Below are positions 32,472-44,463 of a stretch of 64,000 bases of DNA, piece after piece (positions within the stretch are counted from its first letter, which is position 1; each line of letters opens with the position of its first letter). The notes under the pieces were generated by a model. It was not told the DNA's origin and ran no database searches. It was given only the letters and a program-made list of their open reading frames with translations. The translations under genes were made by a program, and so were the position numbers. The stretch covers positions 18,625-82,624 of the forward strand of contig MSJI02000728.1 of assembly GCA_001931905.2 (NCBI GenBank), read 5' to 3'. This stretch comes from Cladosporium sp. IMV 00045. Lineage: Eukaryota; Ascomycota; Dothideomycetes; Cladosporiales; Cladosporiaceae.

Positions 32472-34697
32472 CTACGCATCCTTATTCCCACCCATGACCT
32501 TCCCAGCCTGCACAGCCTGCACCTTACCCACCCAACCAGGAGCGGGCTGGAATTTCCTAACCGTCCTCAACTCGTCCAAACTATACCCAGGAATCCTGAT
32601 ACCGTAATTCCTCTCCAGAACCATCTGCACGTCCTTGACGTCGAGCGTCTGGCCCTGCCTCAGCTTAGCCAGCTGGCACGCCTTCTGGATGACATTGTCG
32701 ACGAAGTTATCTGTGAGCGACAGCACGGCCTCCTCGACCTCCGGCGCCAGCCCGTCCTGCGGCGCGGTGGAGCCGGTGATTTGGCGCACGAGCTCGTCCA
32801 ACTTGCGCTTCGACAGGACGTGGTCGCCTTCGCCTTCGAGCGTGAAGTGTGCGGGTTTCTGCACGCCGGGGACGTTCATCATGCCGCCTTGGCCCATCAT
32901 AGTGGGGCGCGAGGGGGGACCTTGCACGGGGGTTTGCGTGCGCGGGTCCAGACGGAGGTCTTTCGGGATGGGGAATTTGGTCTGCGCGCTGTTCATTTGC
33001 TGGTTGCCTGGGAAGGAGGAGGTGGGGGTCTGCTGCTGATGCTGCTGCTGTTGCTGTTGCTGCTGTAGCTGCTGTTGCTGTTGTTGCTGCTGCGGTTGCT
33101 GCTGTTGGTTCTGCTGGTTGAAGGGCATGCCGTTGGGCATGTTGTTGGGCTGCTGCATGGGTTGCTGCGGTTGGTTGACACCGGGAGGTTGTTGCGGTTG
33201 ATTCTGTTGTTGCTGTGCTTGGGTGTAGGAATGCGCCGCTTGAGCCATAGCATCCTTCTGGGTCAGAGCCTGAGGGCGTTGGGGTTGCTGCTGTTGATTA
33301 GGCATAGCATTTTGCTGCATCGGAGGCTGCTGATATTGCTGTTGCGGCTGTTGCTGCTGCTGTGGCTGTTGTTGCTGAGGAGGACCTTGTTGCTGGGGAA
33401 CGCCATATTGCGGGAGCTGCTGCTGCGATTGTTGTTGGTTCATGGGTGGTCGCTGTTGCTGAGCCTGCTGTTGCCCCATGTTGTTTTGCGCAAACTGCTG
33501 TTGACCTTGGGGCGTGCCTTGCGGTTGCACCATTTGTTGTGGACGCGGCTGCTGCTGCTGGGGCTGCTGCTGCTGTTGTTGCTGAGGTTGAGGCGGCATT
33601 TGCTGCGGCTGCTGCTGCACGGGAGTGCCAGACTGCGGTGTTGATATCTGGGCTTGTTGCGGCGCGAATTGCGGCTGTGGTGGTGCAGGCGAGTTTGATG
33701 GACGTTGTTCCATTTTGACGTCACCCTGGCCAAGGTTCGCTTGCGCTTGTTGTGAATTCGTCCGCTGCATGGCCTGGGCTTGCGCTTGAGCGCCATTCAC
33801 TTGCGGGTTAGCCATTGGCTGGCCGTTGGGTTGCTGGACATTCTGCTGGGGTTGCTGAGCCTGCTGCTGGCCTTGCTGTTGCTGTTGCTGAGCTTGTTGC
33901 TGCTGAGCCTGCTGCTCCTTGTTCCTCTGCTGCTTTTGATTGTACATGTTCTTATTCTGTTCGTTCTTCTGCTCCAGAGCCGCCACCTGTCGCGAGGCAT
34001 CGGCGAGCACGGTCCTGGCGGAGTTGAGACGAGTCTGCAAATTATCGTCGAGATTTTGACCCTGGCTTTTCATTTGCGCTTCGAGTGCCTCGAGACGTGG
34101 GATTTCAGCACGCGTACGCTCGCGCTTGAGGATGCTGTTACCGAGGGTTTGCTGGAAGTTGGCCTTGTATGCATCGAATTGCTGCGCATTTGTTGTGGTG
34201 GGCTCCGGGAAGACGACGATGTTGTGCACCATCTGCTTGACCTTGGCTTGCAACTGCGCGGCCTCGTTGGGTCCTCCTTGCTGCTGCGGTTGCTGCGGCT
34301 GCGGAGGCTGTTGCTGTTGCTGTGGTTGAGGCTGCTGCTGAGGTTGTTGCTGAGGCTGCGCTGCTGGCTGTTGGGGTGTCTGCTGCGGGTTTTGCTGCCC
34401 TTGTGCTCCACCTTGCGGCACTTGTCCGCCCTGTCCAGACATGGATGTCCTTTGCGCCTGTTGTTGTGAAGCCGCATTTGGCCTTGTCGCGCGATTGAGC
34501 TGCTGCATGATTTTTTGACTGGCGCTCACGATCTTTGCTCTAGCCTCATTTCTGCCTTGACTTCCTTCCGGGTTGCTGTCGTGGACATTCCAGAGGTTCA
34601 TCAGTCCTTGCTTGTAGGTTTGCTTCTGAGTGGCATCCAGGTGCGGGAGCGAGTCGATCTGCCCCGGCTTGATCATAGGTGGTTGTGGCGTGGCCAT
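32472..34697 (-). CDS. TAF12: TFIID/SAGA subunit TAF12
   Basis: This single-exon gene encodes 741 residues. The C-terminal histone-fold domain is clear at about residues 625-715: LSKRKLDELVRQITGSTAPQ, VEEAVLSLTDNFVDNVIQKA, and LDVKDVQMVLERNYGIRIPG with the DLRTVRK-like end. TAF12 pairs with TAF4 in TFIID and with Ada1 in SAGA through this fold. The preceding 500 or so residues are dominated by glutamine and proline, much of it in uninterrupted Gln runs. This is far more low-complexity sequence than the core domain needs. The N-terminus has a short conserved-looking helical segment (LDATQKQTYKQGLMNLWNVH). All of this lies in one uninterrupted frame. Confidence 0.93.
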   Translation of the reverse strand: MATPQPPMIKPGQIDSLPHLDATQKQTYKQGLMNLWNVHDSNPEGSQGRNEARAKIVSASQKIMQQLNRATRPNAASQQQAQRTSMSGQGGQVPQGGAQGQQNPQQTPQQPAAQPQQQPQQQPQPQQQQQPPQPQQPQQQGGPNEAAQLQAKVKQMVHNIVVFPEPTTTNAQQFDAYKANFQQTLGNSILKRERTRAEIPRLEALEAQMKSQGQNLDDNLQTRLNSARTVLADASRQVAALEQKNEQNKNMYNQKQQRNKEQQAQQQQAQQQQQQGQQQAQQPQQNVQQPNGQPMANPQVNGAQAQAQAMQRTNSQQAQANLGQGDVKMEQRPSNSPAPPQPQFAPQQAQISTPQSGTPVQQQPQQMPPQPQQQQQQQPQQQQPRPQQMVQPQGTPQGQQQFAQNNMGQQQAQQQRPPMNQQQSQQQLPQYGVPQQQGPPQQQQPQQQQQPQQQYQQPPMQQNAMPNQQQQPQRPQALTQKDAMAQAAHSYTQAQQQQNQPQQPPGVNQPQQPMQQPNNMPNGMPFNQQNQQQQPQQQQQQQQLQQQQQQQQHQQQTPTSSFPGNQQMNSAQTKFPIPKDLRLDPRTQTPVQGPPSRPTMMGQGGMMNVPGVQKPAHFTLEGEGDHVLSKRKLDELVRQITGSTAPQDGLAPEVEEAVLSLTDNFVDNVIQKACQLAKLRQGQTLDVKDVQMVLERNYGIRIPGYSLDELRTVRKFQPAPGWVGKVQAVQAGKVMGGNKDA
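33030..33119 (-). repeat. CAG/CAA tract encoding poly-glutamine
   Basis: This is the densest of several mixed CAG and CAA tracts within TAF12, read as CTG/TTG on the plus strand. Interruptions by CTA/CAT/CAC codons (Leu, His) are few. Such tracts are length-variable by slippage. Other long Gln stretches lie at about 33330-33400, 33545-33625 and 33840-33930. Confidence 0.85.
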
Positions 34698-36160
34698 GGT
34701 TGCGGTTGTTGGTATTGAAGGTTGGTCGGTACGTGTGGGTTGGTAGGTGTTCTTGGATCACGCGCGTGAGAGGTCGGCGACAACGACAGTGAAGATGAAG
34801 CAGCCGTGAAGTCTTATAGCAGCTGGCTGGCAGATGTAGAGGGATTTCGTCAGAAGTCCAGACTCGTGTCCTTGTGGTCGATGGCCTAGTCTTTGGGGGA
34901 ACGCGAGACGTGCGCGAATGGGAATTGCGCCAGGCTGAGCGCGGCCAGTGAGGGAGAAGATTTATCGCGGGTGGTGGTCACAAGTGGCCGGTCAAAGCAA
35001 GAAGAGGAGTTTGACGAGTAGTACGGGGGCGATGGTGTGGTTGACGTGCGCGAAGGCGATTGGGTTGGGTGGTCGCGCAAAGGCAGGCAATGTGAAGTCG
35101 GCTTCATGTGATGCCTGCGCCAGAGATGCGGTCCGTGCTGCTTGAAGCTTCAACAACGTGAGAGAGCAATCAATCAAGTGAAGGGTCAATCGGATGATTG
35201 AGTGGGATAACAAAGAGCAAAGAAGCAGAAGTATCTGATGCGAGCGAGTAGTAACCAGTATAATGGTCAGTGGTTGAATGAGTCAAGACATCAGAATATT
35301 GCATATGTTAAGTGCTTGGGCGCATTTTATCTCCAGGCGACAATAGCAAGATCGAAGACAATGATAAAGCGATTCTGAACAATTTTGTAAGGCAGTGAAT
35401 GAAGACACCTTCATCCAGATCGTACGATGAAGAACTACCTGAGTTTACAATACATGTGCATTCGAACATGTGTGCATGCCTTTCACGACAAGTCAAAATC
35501 CGCAACCGCCACAGCCTTGAGAAGCGTCGTTGGATGAGAGTGATCGTTGACACCCTCTCAGAACTTGAATTTGCTCTGTTACCACAGTCACCATACTCTT
35601 CCGACATGTTCGATCAATTGGTCTTTTGATGTGTTTGTCATCTCCTCGGCCACTAGGGCAATGCACGTTGTTCCGTCGAATCTAGAGCCAGAAGGCTTCG
35701 TGCGAAGAGGAAATGAGGAGTCTGGAATGTCGTATGGAGACTCTAAGACTTATCGTTTCTTCGATGACTTGTTTGCAACATCGATTGCAATATCATATTG
35801 TCGTCAAGATTCCAAATAGTTATTACTTTCTTCCGTCCGGGAAGTTGTACATGTATCCTCACAGCCCTCGGGAATAAGCTTTACGATAAGCAACGCGATA
35901 ACGGCAAACCTTCCCTGATTGACCACTTTTCCCGACTTTTGATTTTCCCTCTCTGCTCTAAACAGGCGGAGAGAAATACAAGATAAAAATAAACCCTAGA
36001 GCCATATTCCAGCCTTCTCCTTAGATCCGTTTGACCTCGCATGCTCTCACGTCTCAAATCACTCAACACTCTACGGCCGCCTCCCATCCGCTAATACGCG
36101 ACCCCGAACCGAAACCCGACTGCTGGCAAAGGAGCCTCTCTGCCGCCAGCTCTCTTCACA
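34698..36160. other. Divergent intergenic region
   Basis: This 1.46-kb interval lies between the divergently transcribed TAF12 and DIM1. No gene-like reading frame, repeat or RNA gene was recognised. It likely holds both promoters, with pyrimidine-rich leader sequence just before DIM1. Confidence 0.5.
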
Positions 36161-37321
36161 ATGCCCAAGGTCCTGACCTCCAAAAATGCCACCAGCGGCG
36201 TATCCAAAACGGATCCGTACGCTGGTGCAAAAGCCCGCAAAGGCGACAAAGCCGCCGCGGCGCACAACATCTTCAAAATGAACACAGACCTCGGCCAGCA
36301 TATCCTCAAGAACCCGGGTGTCGCGCAAGCGATCGTCGACAAAGCGGAGTTGAAGCAGAGCGACGTGGTCCTCGAAATTGGTCCCGGAACCGGTAACTTG
36401 ACGGCGAGGATTCTGGAGAAGGCCAAAAAAGTCATTGCGATCGAGCACGACCCTCGCATGGCGGCGGAAGTCACCAAGCGATTCCAGGGAACGCCGCTCG
36501 GCAAGAAACTCGAGCTCATCCTGGGAGATGCCATCAAGATGCCAGAGTACCCTTACTTCGACGTTTGCATTTCCAACACGCCCTACCAGATCAGTTCACC
36601 CTTGACTTTCAAACTGCTGGCCACGAGTCCCGCGCCGAGGAGCTGCGTGCTCATGTTCCAGAGAGAATTCGCCATGAGACTGTTCGCAAAGCCCGGCGAA
36701 AAGCTGTACTCGAGGTTGAGTGTGAACGCGCAGATGTGGGCGAAGGTTGACCACGTCATGAAAGTCGGAAAGAACAACTTCAACCCGCCTCCGCAGGTGG
36801 AGAGCAACGTGGTGAGGATCAAGCCCAAGAATCCCAGACCGCAGGTCAGCTACGACGAGTGGGATGGTCTTTTGCGCATTTGCTTCGTGAGGAAGAACAG
36901 AGTGCTGCGGAGTGGATTTTTGGGAACTTCAAGTGTCATGGAAATGATCGAATCAAACTACCGCACTTACTGTGCGCAGAACGAAATCCACCTCGAAGAC
37001 GGTCCTTCAGACAACGCAGACGTCGCTATGGAAGAAGACGAAGACATGGGTGCAGACGACGACGCGGGAATCATGGATGTCGACGAGGACGAGGACGTGC
37101 CATCGTTCTTCAAAGAGGAGGCAGACAAGCGGGCAAAGAAGCTGGCGGGCAACCCCAATAGAAAGAAGAAGGGCAAGGTCTACGAATTGGTCAGGGCGAA
37201 GGTGAAGAAGGTGTTGGAGGAGGACACGCAGTTGGCCGACAAGAGAGCGAGGCTTTGCGACGAAGGCGACTTCCTGGCCTTGCTGTATGCTTTCAACCAG
37301 GAGGGCATTCACTTCACCTAG
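36161..37321 (+). CDS. DIM1: 18S rRNA dimethyladenosine transferase DIM1
   Basis: This single exon of 386 residues begins with a basic, lysine-rich leader. The SAM-binding core includes [37 protein letters not shown] near residues 69-85 and [10 protein letters not shown]. The catalytic motif reads [20 protein letters not shown]. Dim1/KsgA enzymes place N6-dimethyl groups on two adjacent adenosines near the 3' end of small-subunit rRNA, during pre-ribosome processing in the nucleolus. Compared with about 318 residues in budding yeast, this protein carries an insert of acidic residues ([13 protein letters not shown] to [10 protein letters not shown]) followed by a basic stretch before the C-terminal helix. 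Confidence 0.95.
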   Translation: MPKVLTSKNATSGVSKTDPYAGAKARKGDKAAAAHNIFKMNTDLGQHILKNPGVAQAIVDKAELKQSDVVLEIGPGTGNLTARILEKAKKVIAIEHDPRMAAEVTKRFQGTPLGKKLELILGDAIKMPEYPYFDVCISNTPYQISSPLTFKLLATSPAPRSCVLMFQREFAMRLFAKPGEKLYSRLSVNAQMWAKVDHVMKVGKNNFNPPPQVESNVVRIKPKNPRPQVSYDEWDGLLRICFVRKNRVLRSGFLGTSSVMEMIESNYRTYCAQNEIHLEDGPSDNADVAMEEDEDMGADDDAGIMDVDEDEDVPSFFKEEADKRAKKLAGNPNRKKKGKVYELVRAKVKKVLEEDTQLADKRARLCDEGDFLALLYAFNQEGIHFT

Positions 37322-37736
37322 AGGAGGAAGCAGTGTTTGCTGTTGAGCAGCCTGCGATGCATGAGATACCCTAATGCTATGACAACCTGAAATTCAATTC
37401 ATTTACCTACGCGTACTTTACCTTCCATCTCTTGTACTTGTCTCTCCCGCCAAACCTAGTACATCTCACCAGATTACCTTTCGCGATCCCTAGGCAGCGT
37501 CTCGCCATTGAAACGAAACTCTTCAGACTTGATTTCCGACATAAATCCCAGGTTTTCCTCACAAGCGCAGGCACCAGAATAAGTCCCTGGCGACTTGGAA
37601 ACAGACCGTCACCCCCCTCATTGCGTCAGCGCCAGCCAGGCTTCACGTTTCACCTCGCACCTTAAAGGCAGCTGTCAACACCCGCAAGTAAACACAGCAA
37701 CACACCACACTTCTTCTCTTTTCGTCTTTTGCAACC
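37322..37736. other. Intergenic, AIP1 upstream region
   Basis: This 415-bp spacer between two plus-strand genes should contain the AIP1 promoter and 5' leader. A pyrimidine-rich run precedes the AIP1 start. No other feature. Confidence 0.45.
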
Positions 37737-39741
37737 ATGTCAATCACTTCAGGTATGTTCTAGCTCATAAGTCCTGTCATCACTTCCCATGAGCATCCTC
37801 TAGCATCAAAGCAACAATCCACAACATCCCAATGCATCCAACACCCCCGATCCTGACTACAAACCAACTCCTCAAAACCACCAAGAAGAACAACCCGATC
37901 ACTAACCTCTCTTTACAGAAGCAATCTGGGCCGCCGGCCCCACCACCCTCCGCGGCGCCCCTACCCCCCTCTCCTCCGACAGCAAAGGCGAGCGGATCAC
38001 CTACGCCTCGAACAAATCCATCTTCGTGCGGTCGATCGACAACCCGTCCATCTCGAAGCAATACACGGCTCACACCGCCCAAACCTCCGTGGCGCGCTTC
38101 AGCCCGAGCGGCTTCTACATCGCCTCGGGCGACGTGACGGGCAGCGTGCGCGTGTGGGACAGCCTGGGGGCCGAGAACACCAAGGGCGAGTACCACATCA
38201 TTGCCGGGAGGATTAACGATATTGCGTGGGACGGGGACAGCCAGCGGATCATCGCCGTGGGCGACGGCAAAGAGCGTTTCGGACACTGTATTACCGCCGA
38301 TTCAGGCAATTCGGTCGGCGAGATTAGCGGACATGCGAGCCAGATCAACTGCGTGAGCGTGAGGCAGCAGAGGCCTTTGCGGGCCGCAACGGGGTCGGAC
38401 GATACGAGTTTGGTGTTTTTACACGGCGCGCCGTTTAAATTCAACACGAGCGTGAGGGGGAAGCACGACAAGTTCATCTACGGCACGCAGTTTAGCCCGG
38501 ATGGCGGGGCTTTGGTGACGGTGGGAGCTGATAGGAGGATTTGGATTTACGACGGGAAGACGGGCGAGGCGGTGAAGCAGATCGGGGAGGGAGAGCATAA
38601 GGGGTCTATTTTCGGCGTGGCGTGGGCGCCCGATAGCAAGAGACTGGTCACTTGCTCGGGAGACCAGACGGTCAAGGTGTGGGAAGTGGAGAGCGGGCAG
38701 TGCGTGCAGAGCTGGCGTATGGGCGGCGATGGCGTTTCGGTGCCTGACCAGCAGGTTGGCGTGACATGGCCGGCGGGCAGGAGTGATGGGTTGATCATCT
38801 CGATTGATCTTGAGGGTAACTTGAACTACTTCAACGTCGACAAGGGTGAGGGCCCGGTCAAGGTTGTGCGTGGACATCAGAAGGCTATCAACTCTGCTGC
38901 TTCTGCGCCCGGAAGTGGAACGCTGTGGACTGGTTCTTCCGAGGGCAGATCGCGCACTTGGGACTTGAAGACCGGAGCTGCTGAGCTTGTCGACGGCGAG
39001 ATGCACTCCAACTACGTCTCAGGGGTTGCTGCTGGCAGCGACAGAGTATACACCGTTGGATGGGACGACACCCTGCGCACCACGGACGCCGCGCAGAAGA
39101 GCTTCATCGGCGGCGCCGTCAAGACAGCCGGCCAGCCGAAGAGCGTCACCGCCGCCAAAGCCGGAGGCAAGGAATACACCATCGTGGCCTCGACGGCAGG
39201 TCTGAACGTCTACTCCGAAGGCCAAGAAGTGAGCAGCCTCCCCTCATCGCCAGCACCGACCTGCGTCGCCGCCACGGGCGACCTCGTAGCCAGCGGCTCG
39301 GACGACAAGAAAGTCCGCATCTACAAGCTCTCCGCCTCGGGCAGTCTCGACGAAATCACCACCCTTTCAGACCCAACCTCGCCCGTGTCCGCCCTCTCTT
39401 TCTCCCCCGACAGCACACACCTAGCCGCCGGCCTGGCCAACGGCAAAGTCTTCGCCTACGCCGCAGCCGGCAGCGAGTGGAAATTGGAAACCAACCGCTG
39501 GTCAGCGCACACCGCGCGCGTGACGTCTCTGAGCTGGTCGCCGGACGGCAAGAAAGCCGTGTCCGGCAGCCTGGATACGAACGTCTGCGTCTGGAGTCTG
39601 GCGGACCCGGGGAAGCGTGTCAAGGCGCTGAATGCGCACAAGGAGGGCGTGGGAGCTGTCGTGTGGGTTGATGAGGGGAGGGTTGTTAGTTGTGGTGCTG
39701 ATGCTGCGGTTAAGGTTTGGAAGGTTGAGGGGGTCGCTTAG
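37737..39741 (+). CDS. AIP1: Actin-interacting protein 1 (WD40 protein)
   Basis: A 16-nt first exon (37737-37752) encodes MSITS. It joins over a 166-nt intron (GTATGT..ACAG) to 37919-39741, giving 612 residues. This is the usual length for AIP1. WD40 repeats fill the whole protein, for example SVRVWDSLGAE, RIWIYDGKTGE, TVKVWEVESGQ, NVCVWSLADPG and VKVWKVEGVA, forming two seven-bladed propellers in the family. AIP1 works with cofilin to disassemble actin filaments in cortical patches. Codons are strongly GC-ended, in keeping with a well-expressed core gene. The tiny first exon is easily missed, but it is needed for an ATG start. Confidence 0.93.
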
Positions 39742-39919
39742 GTACCTGTAAGGTACCACTAGATAGATGAAAAATAACTTGATCTCTGTGGAATGTTCAT
39801 AGTACTTCTGAGAGTTTCTCAGATTTTGTTCCGTGTTTATGGAAGATGATCTGATTCGTGTTGGCGAGAACCTTTTGAGGCATACCACCAAATTATAATA
39901 CAAGCATCGTACAACGTAA

Positions 39920-41697
39920 TCACTCCCCACTCTCACTCCTCACATCATTCAACTCACTCTCACTCCCATCTTCATCACTACCACCCTTTTTCTTCCCCTT
40001 GCCCTTGCCTTTCTTCCCCTTCACCTTCGCCTCCTTCTCCCTCTTCCTCTCCATCTGCCCTTCCAACCTCTCCCTCTCCGGCTTGCCCTTCCTAGCCAGT
40101 TCCTCCTCCAACCGCCGAAACTCCTCCCCCTCCACATCCATCCCCACCAACGCCTCCAGCAATTTAATCTCCCTCGCCCAAACGCCCTTATCCTCCGTGC
40201 CCTTCCCCTTCTCATCCTTCACAACCTCCCCATCCCCATCCCTAACTTCCAACGGCGTCTCCAGCACGAGCGGCAAACCCGCAAACCTCGCCTCATTAAC
40301 CACATTGTGAAAGGCGCGCAAGCCCAAAAACCCCGTGCCGATATTCGCGTGCAAATCCCGCCCGGAGGCGAAGGGTGCTTTGCTATCGTTCAAATGCAGG
40401 GCGCGCAGGTACTTGAAACCGACGACGCGGTCGAACTCGGCCATTGTGTCTGCGAAGGCTTCGGGGGAGCGTAGATCATAGCCTGCGGCGAAGGCGTGGC
40501 AGGTGTCGAGGCAGACGCCGACGCGCGTCTTGTCTTCGATCAGGGCGATGGTGTCGCGCAGGTCTTCGAAGGTCGTGCCGAGCACGTTGCCGCCGGCGGC
40601 GGCCATGTTTTCTAGCAGAGTTACGACGGTGGAGGTTGCTTTGTGCGCGCGGTTGAGGTTGCTGGCTAGGTGGGCTATGGCCTTGGCTTTGTCGCCGTTG
40701 GTCGAGTTGGCCACCCCAGGGTGGAAATTGTACAGTTTGATGCCGAGTCTCTCGCAACGCTGGAGGTCGTCGAGGAAGGCGTCGTAGGCTTGCGTGGTGC
40801 GCGCTGGGTCTGTGTGTGCTAGGTTGACGAGGTAGGAGCCGTGCGGGACGACGTGGGCGTTGGCACTGTAGTTGTGGTGCTTGCAGTTGGCGTGGAAGTC
40901 TTCTGCCTGCGAGGGTTGAAGGGGAGGGTTTGCCCATTTGCGCTGCGATTTGAGGAAGAGAGCGAAGGCGTTGGCGCCGATGTGGACGCTGTTGAGGGGC
41001 GCGTTTTGGACTCCTGAGAGGGTTCAGTTGGTGTCAGTCACATGAGCTGGGATGACTTGTGGGAGATCTTTGGTATGGTAGGTAAGGTGTATTTTGATAT
41101 GCTATAGGACTGCATAGGAGGGAGACACTGACCTCCTGCACTGGATACATGAGCTCCAATGAATAGCTTATGCCCAACAGTTCGAGCGGCCAGCGGCATT
41201 GCTTCTGCTTCTTTTTCTTCTTTGGTTTTGCGTTTCTTCTTAGTCGGCTGCTCAGCGGCCTTGTCGTCGACGTCTTCGGCTTCCTTCTTGACTTCTGTGC
41301 TCTTCTTCGCGCGTCCCTTCAGTGCTGTCTTGGAAGCGTTTCCATCAACTTCAGCCTCCTCCTCTTTGACCTTAGTCGTCTTCTTCTGTCTCTTCCTAGG
41401 CGTCACGTCTTGCTGTTCCTCGTCCGGCGACTCTTCCTCTTTCACTGCGACCTTGACGTTTCGAGTCCTCGTGCCTCTCCTCGGAGTCGTGGACGTCTTT
41501 GATTCACCACTCTGTGCGTCCGCTGCTTGCTGAGCCGAATTTCTAGTAGTCTTTCTCTTCTTCGCAGGTTGCTTCTCAGTCTGGACCTCCGTCGTTGAAT
41601 TCGCCGATGCCACGGTGTCGTCATCCAAAGCCTCTGGCGGAGGAGACAGCTCTGATTCATCTGAGGTGGGTTCCGGGGCAGCTTTTCGTTTCGCCAT
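39920..41697 (-). CDS. APN1: AP endonuclease Apn1 (endonuclease IV family)
   Basis: Exon 1 (41697-41133) and exon 2 (41013-39920) flank a 119-nt intron (GTCAGT..TCAG), giving 552 residues. The TIM-barrel zinc enzyme starts at about residue 178 with FIGAHVSSAGG. Later landmarks are NSVHIGANAFALFLKSQRKW, PHGSYLVNLAH, LYNFHPG, VGVCLDTCHAFAAGYD and ALHLNDSKAPFASGRDLHANIG, containing the metal-binding His, Asp and Glu residues. LVLETPLE gives a further Glu. The enzyme cleaves abasic sites in base-excision repair. The first 170 residues are charged, with repeated KEEE and KKKRK motifs, and the tail is also Lys/Glu-rich. Both are probably nuclear-targeting and disordered. The extension is long relative to yeast Apn1 (367 residues). 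Confidence 0.93.
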
Positions 41698-42048
41698 CAA
41701 GAAGATACCAAAGACTGTTAGATTTACTTGTGTTCCGGGTTTCGAGATGCGATGTTGATGTTAGGGACGCGAGCTGTTGGAGAAGGCGTAAATTGATGAC
41801 GCGACTCTGCGCACGGACGACATTGGACATTTTCGCAGAGAGAGCATTCACACGACAAAGCAACCAAACTACATGTACATACCTACGTGTTCCGAACATC
41901 GATCCAAACTGACAGAGCTCAAAGTAGAGAGAACGATCAAGCTTCATTGCGCGCTAGAACGTCATTAAACAGTAGGTATAAGAATTAAGAATATATTTGA
42001 CTCGTATCCCTCAACGACGACCACCATCGACTCGTTGCTCCAACTTTC
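41698..42048. other. Intergenic, APN1 upstream region
   Basis: This 351-bp spacer holds the APN1 upstream region and the 3' flank of the next minus-strand gene. Nothing else is recognised. Confidence 0.45.
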
Positions 42049-42990
42049 TCACATGGGCTTTGGCACACCCCTCTTCACACCCGGCTCACCAAGACCAGGA
42101 ATAACGACCGGCGCGCGCTTCTCCTGCGGCGTCCTACCAATCGGGAAGAACTTGGTAATGACCGTGCCCGGACCATACGCCTCTTCGACAAGGTAGACCG
42201 TGACGCGCCACCAAGCCAGCAAGGCAGAGAGCATCCAGAAGTACGACGCGGCCTTGATGCCCATGGTGACGCCGCCGACCTCGCCATCGCCGGATCCGCA
42301 CGTCTCACTGCTGCCGCCGTTGTATGCGAATAGACAGCAGGCGATGGTGCTCCCGATTGCGAGAGAGGTGAGGCAGGCTGTCAGGACGAGATCGCGTGCT
42401 GTCGCTGCTAGGGCGCTGGACCAGGTGAAGACGGTTAGGACGACGAACCACGAGGCCAGCTCGGGGAAGTGCGTGTGCACGGAGTGCGGTTCGAGGGCTC
42501 CGGCGGCCTGTTTTATTCGTTAGTGAATTGACTGTGGTTGCGTAGAGGAGTCGATGAGATAGATAGGATTGTCGACTTACCACGAAAGCATACAAGATGC
42601 CAATCGCGATCCAAAAGCTGCCCCACAAGGTATTTATGACGGTGACGAGGGTATCTCTCGCTTCAAAGCCCTTGATACCAGCGATGAACTGAGCCAGACC
42701 TGTATATTCCCCATCTCGTCAGCGATTCCATTCCCCCGAAGGAATTCGATGCCGCGCGATGCAAACCTACCTCCGAAAACTCCCACAAAAGGGAAGAACA
42801 GCGTCGGACTCTCCGAATTCCCCCACCAATTGGCGATGTAGCTGGCGGTGATCCATGTCGAGCCCGCGAAACCGGCCAGACCGAGCGCGGCGGGGGGTGC
42901 GATGGGGCGAAGGAAGATTTGGACGTTAGGCGTCGCCTCGAGCACCTTGTTGCGCTTGTCTTCGTGTCCTGCGTGGCTTTCGACGGACAT
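42049..42990 (-). CDS. GPR1/FUN34/YaaH family membrane protein
   Basis: Three exons (42990-42771, 42699-42581, 42507-42049) with short introns of 71 and 73 nt encode 265 residues. The sequence has about six hydrophobic segments and the family-specific block APPAALGLAGFAGSTWITAS, FFPFVGVFGGLAQFIAGIKG and FEARDTLVTVINTLWGSFWI. Relatives (yeast Ato1-3, bacterial SatP) transport acetate or succinate or act in ammonium signalling. The usual NPAPLGL signature is here altered (APPAALGL), so it is a divergent member and its substrate is uncertain. The C-terminal tail is Pro-rich. Confidence 0.85.
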
Positions 42991-44463
42991 TTCGCGTGGC
43001 TGGTGGGTTTGGTTTGACTTTGATTTGTAGTCACTGCTGTGAGGCGAAAGGAAGAGATTCTACCAAGTTATTGACGGTGAGATAGGATGACGTGAACGAA
43101 GAGGGAACGCGACAGGGCCCAAAAACCGACTAGGGTGCAGAACGCGCCTAATATAACTACACCTACGGCGATGAACGATGAAAAACAACCCACGACTCGC
43201 TCGGTGACATCAGGATTAACATCGATCTGAGATTCCGAATCCGCCACACGACCAGCTAGAGTCAACCAGAGAAAGCAAAAGCCGATAAGGCCGCGGTCCG
43301 GCTCTGATTCCGATTCCCGCCTCCATGGAGGTGTGGAGCGGTGATGACAATAAGTCCCCTGATGGTCGGTAGAAAAGATGGACTTGTGTGAGAAGATGTG
43401 AGGGCGTCAGCTGCAAGAAGAGAGGTGGTGATCGATGGATGACGAAAGGGCAGAGCGGGATCTTCAAACGTTCGAATGACTTTTCCATCCAACAAGATAG
43501 TTCGCAACGAAATGCGAAGGGGCTCTGCATTGAGCGAGTGTATACCGTATCAATCAGCTTTTGATTTGCCATCGAGAGTATTTATGAGAAACCACTATCA
43601 TCTGTGACAAACACGTCAACGAGGAAGCATTCCTCTTGACATGTGCTTCTCCAAACGTGATTGAAAGTCCAAAAAGGCTGTCTCGGAGCAAACTCCACGA
43701 CACAAGCTTCGACTGGATCGACAACAAGGCTGCCCCTCCACTTTTTCCAGAGGCTTCGAATCGCCCTACGACCTCTTAGCCTGTCGAAGCGCATCACCAG
43801 ATTTCAAATCGTCTGCGACACGCTGGACATGTGACCTCGAAGATCGCTTTCTTGCGCGCGAGTAGATTCGAACCGCGTCGTCGCATCTTTTGCCTGAGTT
43901 GAGCATCCTTAGTGCAGACGAAATCGTCATTTATTTTGAGGTATTCGGATTCGGGACTGACAAAAGGGTGGAAAGTCAAAAAGGAGTTTGCAGTTCATAT
44001 ACTTCGTTTGAATTCGGTATGCAATGTCTAAATCTATCAGCCCCCTCGCTCTTCTGTACAAGCACCAGCAGACGAGAAGTGGCTTGAGGGGGGTTTTTTT
44101 CTTTTTGGTATGTTGTCTGAAGAAAACCAATCAAGGTATGCACCACAAGTGGCGCGATGAAGAAACGAAATAAGAAGAAGAAAAGCGAACGTGGTGCAAG
44201 TCTAGCAACTGCAGCCATGTGTACAAGGTGTGATGCCCCGCGGGAGGAGTTTTTTGGTTCTCGTCCAGAGAAACCGTCCTCTATTTTGTCCCAACCAAAT
44301 CCCAAAATCGTGAAAAACGTTCCAGTGATGGGTCTGTTGGTCCCCGGTTCTAAAAGATTGAGAAAAGAAATCGTGCTTTGTCTCGCGAACTATGCAGAAT
44401 GCTCTGGACAGTAGTCGAGGAAAGTGTCATGGGGAAGGGGGGAAATGATAAGAAGGACACTTC
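42991..44463. other. Intergenic, nothing recognised
   Basis: About 1.47 kb between two minus-strand genes. Short readings exist in all frames, but none has gene-like continuity. A poly-T run (about 44094-44105) and poly-purine GAAGAAG repeats near 44155-44185 are simple sequence. Confidence 0.45.

Noticed and set aside
33780..34469. A 229-codon leucine-rich reading on the plus strand
   Set aside because: It is the antisense of the Gln-rich part of TAF12. CAG/CAA runs read as CTG/TTG give Leu runs.
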